In this document: positions 13,669-14,681 of the stretch, piece after piece | Numbering within the stretch: the stretch's first letter is position 1 | Layout of the letters: each line of letters begins with the position of its first letter | Source: JBEKHI01 sp050012355 | GTDB lineage: Bacteria > Actinomycetota > Actinomycetes > Streptosporangiales > Streptosporangiaceae | Assembly: GCA_050012355.1 (NCBI GenBank) | Contig: JBEKHI010000406.1 | Coordinates: forward strand, 1-14,681 | Length of the DNA stretch: 14,681 bases | Direction of reading: 5' to 3' | Notes under the pieces: generated by a model | Database searches by the model: none | Seen by the model: the letters and a program-made list of their open reading frames with translations, nothing else | Told to the model about the DNA's origin: nothing | Made by a program: the position numbers and the translations under genes

Positions 13669-14681
13669 GCGAGTCGGCGGGGCGCGGTGCCGCCTGGACT
13701 GAGGAGCGAAGCGACGAGGGAAGGCAGCACCTGAAGGCGCCCCGACAGCGAGCGAACAATAAGCAGAGCGCGCGCCGCCTCCGTAAGCTCGAGGAGCGGG
13801 AGAGCAACATCCCGATCGAGTTCTACGGGCTGCCACGCGGGACGGTCACGTTCCTCACCGTGCTGGCCTCGCTGTTCGCGATCTTCACGCTGATACCGAT
13901 CGTCTGGATCCTGATCAACTCGACGAAGACCCAGGCGAATATCTTCGAGACGTTCGGCTTCTGGTTCGCGCGCCCGTTCAGCTTCTTCCACAACTTCTCG
14001 CTGCTGTTCCAGAACGTCGACGGCTACGGGACCTACATCCAGTGGTTCGGCAACACTGTGCTGTACGCCGCGCTGGGCGGTGGCGGGGCGACCGCGCTGT
14101 CGGCGTTCGCCGGCTACGGCTTCTCCCGGTTCTCCTTCCGCGGCTCGAAGGTGCTGTTCTACCTGACCCTGTCCGCGCTGCTGATACCGGTCACCGCGAT
14201 CACGCTGCCGCTGTACCTGACGTTCGCGAAGTTCCACCTGATCAACTCGATCTGGGGAATGATCCTGCCGAGCCTGATCAGCCCGGTGGGCATCTACCTG
14301 ATGAAGGTCTACACCGACATCTCGGTTCCGCGCGAACTCATCGACGCCGCCCGGATAGACGGCGCGGGCGAGATCCGGATCTTCTTCAGGGTCGCTCTCC
14401 CGCTGATGGTGCCCGGCCTGTTTACCGTGCTGCTGATCAACGTGGTGGCGGTCTGGAACAACTACTTCCTGCCGCTGCTCATCTTCAACCAGAACAACAA
14501 GTACCCGCTCACCGTCGGCATCGGCCTGTGGTCAGAGCGCGCGCAGAACAGCGGGAACGCGGAACTGTTCCCGATGGTGGTGGTCGGCGGGCTCGTGACG
14601 ATCATCCCGCTCATCGCGCTGTTCCTCGTGCTCCAGCGCTACTGGCGGGGCGGCATGCTGCTCGGCAGCATCGCCAACTGA
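13665..14681 (+). CDS. CUT1 sugar ABC transporter permease, MalG-like
   Basis: A 338-residue second half of the importer channel, complete at the last base of the window. Six hydrophobic segments are visible, starting with TVLASLFAIFTLIPIVWILI. The EAA-type loop reads IDAARIDGAGEIRIFFRVALPL (Asp227 in place of Glu, Gly kept), and the C-terminus QRYWRGGMLLGSIAN is typical. The ATG overlaps the stop of the MalF-like gene and has AGGGG seven bases upstream. The first 55 residues are an unusually long, charged tail before helix 1; part of it (TEERSDEGR) is encoded by a short motif at 13704-13718 that may be a repeated element. No ATPase gene is present before the window ends, so the importer may use a shared MsiK-like ATPase or one encoded further on. 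Confidence 0.92.
   Translation: MSESAGRGAAWTEERSDEGRQHLKAPRQRANNKQSARRLRKLEERESNIPIEFYGLPRGTVTFLTVLASLFAIFTLIPIVWILINSTKTQANIFETFGFWFARPFSFFHNFSLLFQNVDGYGTYIQWFGNTVLYAALGGGGATALSAFAGYGFSRFSFRGSKVLFYLTLSALLIPVTAITLPLYLTFAKFHLINSIWGMILPSLISPVGIYLMKVYTDISVPRELIDAARIDGAGEIRIFFRVALPLMVPGLFTVLLINVVAVWNNYFLPLLIFNQNNKYPLTVGIGLWSERAQNSGNAELFPMVVVGGLVTIIPLIALFLVLQRYWRGGMLLGSIAN

Noticed and set aside
1..14681. Insertion sequences, attachment sites, CRISPR arrays, tRNA or rRNA genes, and known riboswitch classes
   Set aside because: No transposase or integrase motifs, no long terminal inverted repeats, no regularly spaced repeats, and no recognisable RNA signatures were seen on either strand.

Overview
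The window is high-GC DNA (about two thirds GC by eye) with GC-ending codons, GTG/TTG starts, purine-rich ribosome binding sites and -35/-10 promoters with TAnnnT boxes. It fits a chromosome of a soil-type, polysaccharide-degrading actinomycete (Actinomycetota); I cannot assign a genus. I see no rRNA, tRNA, CRISPR array, insertion sequence or phage gene.

Left part (about 210-5200, all minus strand): a compact four-gene unit read TetR-type repressor -> ABC exporter half A -> ABC exporter half B -> class I methyltransferase. The last three genes overlap (4 and 8 bases). The two ABC halves form a textbook asymmetric heterodimer: one has the catalytic Glu and His, the other has Asp and Gln at those positions. 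The likely job is drug or metabolite efflux under TetR control. The methyltransferase substrate is unknown.

Middle (5265-7896, minus strand): a membrane acyltransferase-3 protein, then a secreted GH16 glycosidase with a C-terminal CBM6-like module. The GH16 gene is broken. It is in one frame up to about 7605 and in another after that, and an N-terminal part of the catalytic fold is missing at the join, so this is an out-of-frame internal deletion (or an assembly error).

The 720-base gap 7897-8616 is rich in regulatory structure: a good GH16 promoter whose -35 box lies inside a double 14-bp LacI-type operator, a second copy of that double operator 359 bp away, several inverted repeats, and a lacI promoter with its own palindrome over the -35 box.

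Right part (8617-14681, plus strand): a LacI-family regulator, an intracellular GH51 alpha-L-arabinofuranosidase, a lipoprotein sugar-binding protein and two CUT1 permeases. This is a self-contained arabino-oligosaccharide uptake and hydrolysis operon without its own ATPase in the window. A 17-bp perfect hairpin follows the binding-protein gene. A perfect 14-bp LacI-type palindrome sits inside the arabinofuranosidase gene. A 31-bp-period tandem repeat forms the lacI/arabinofuranosidase junction. The shared half-site CGCTWACA suggests that the GH16 gene and this operon belong, or belonged, to one regulon. I did not find a wholly new system; the most unusual material is the regulatory layout and the broken GH16 gene.
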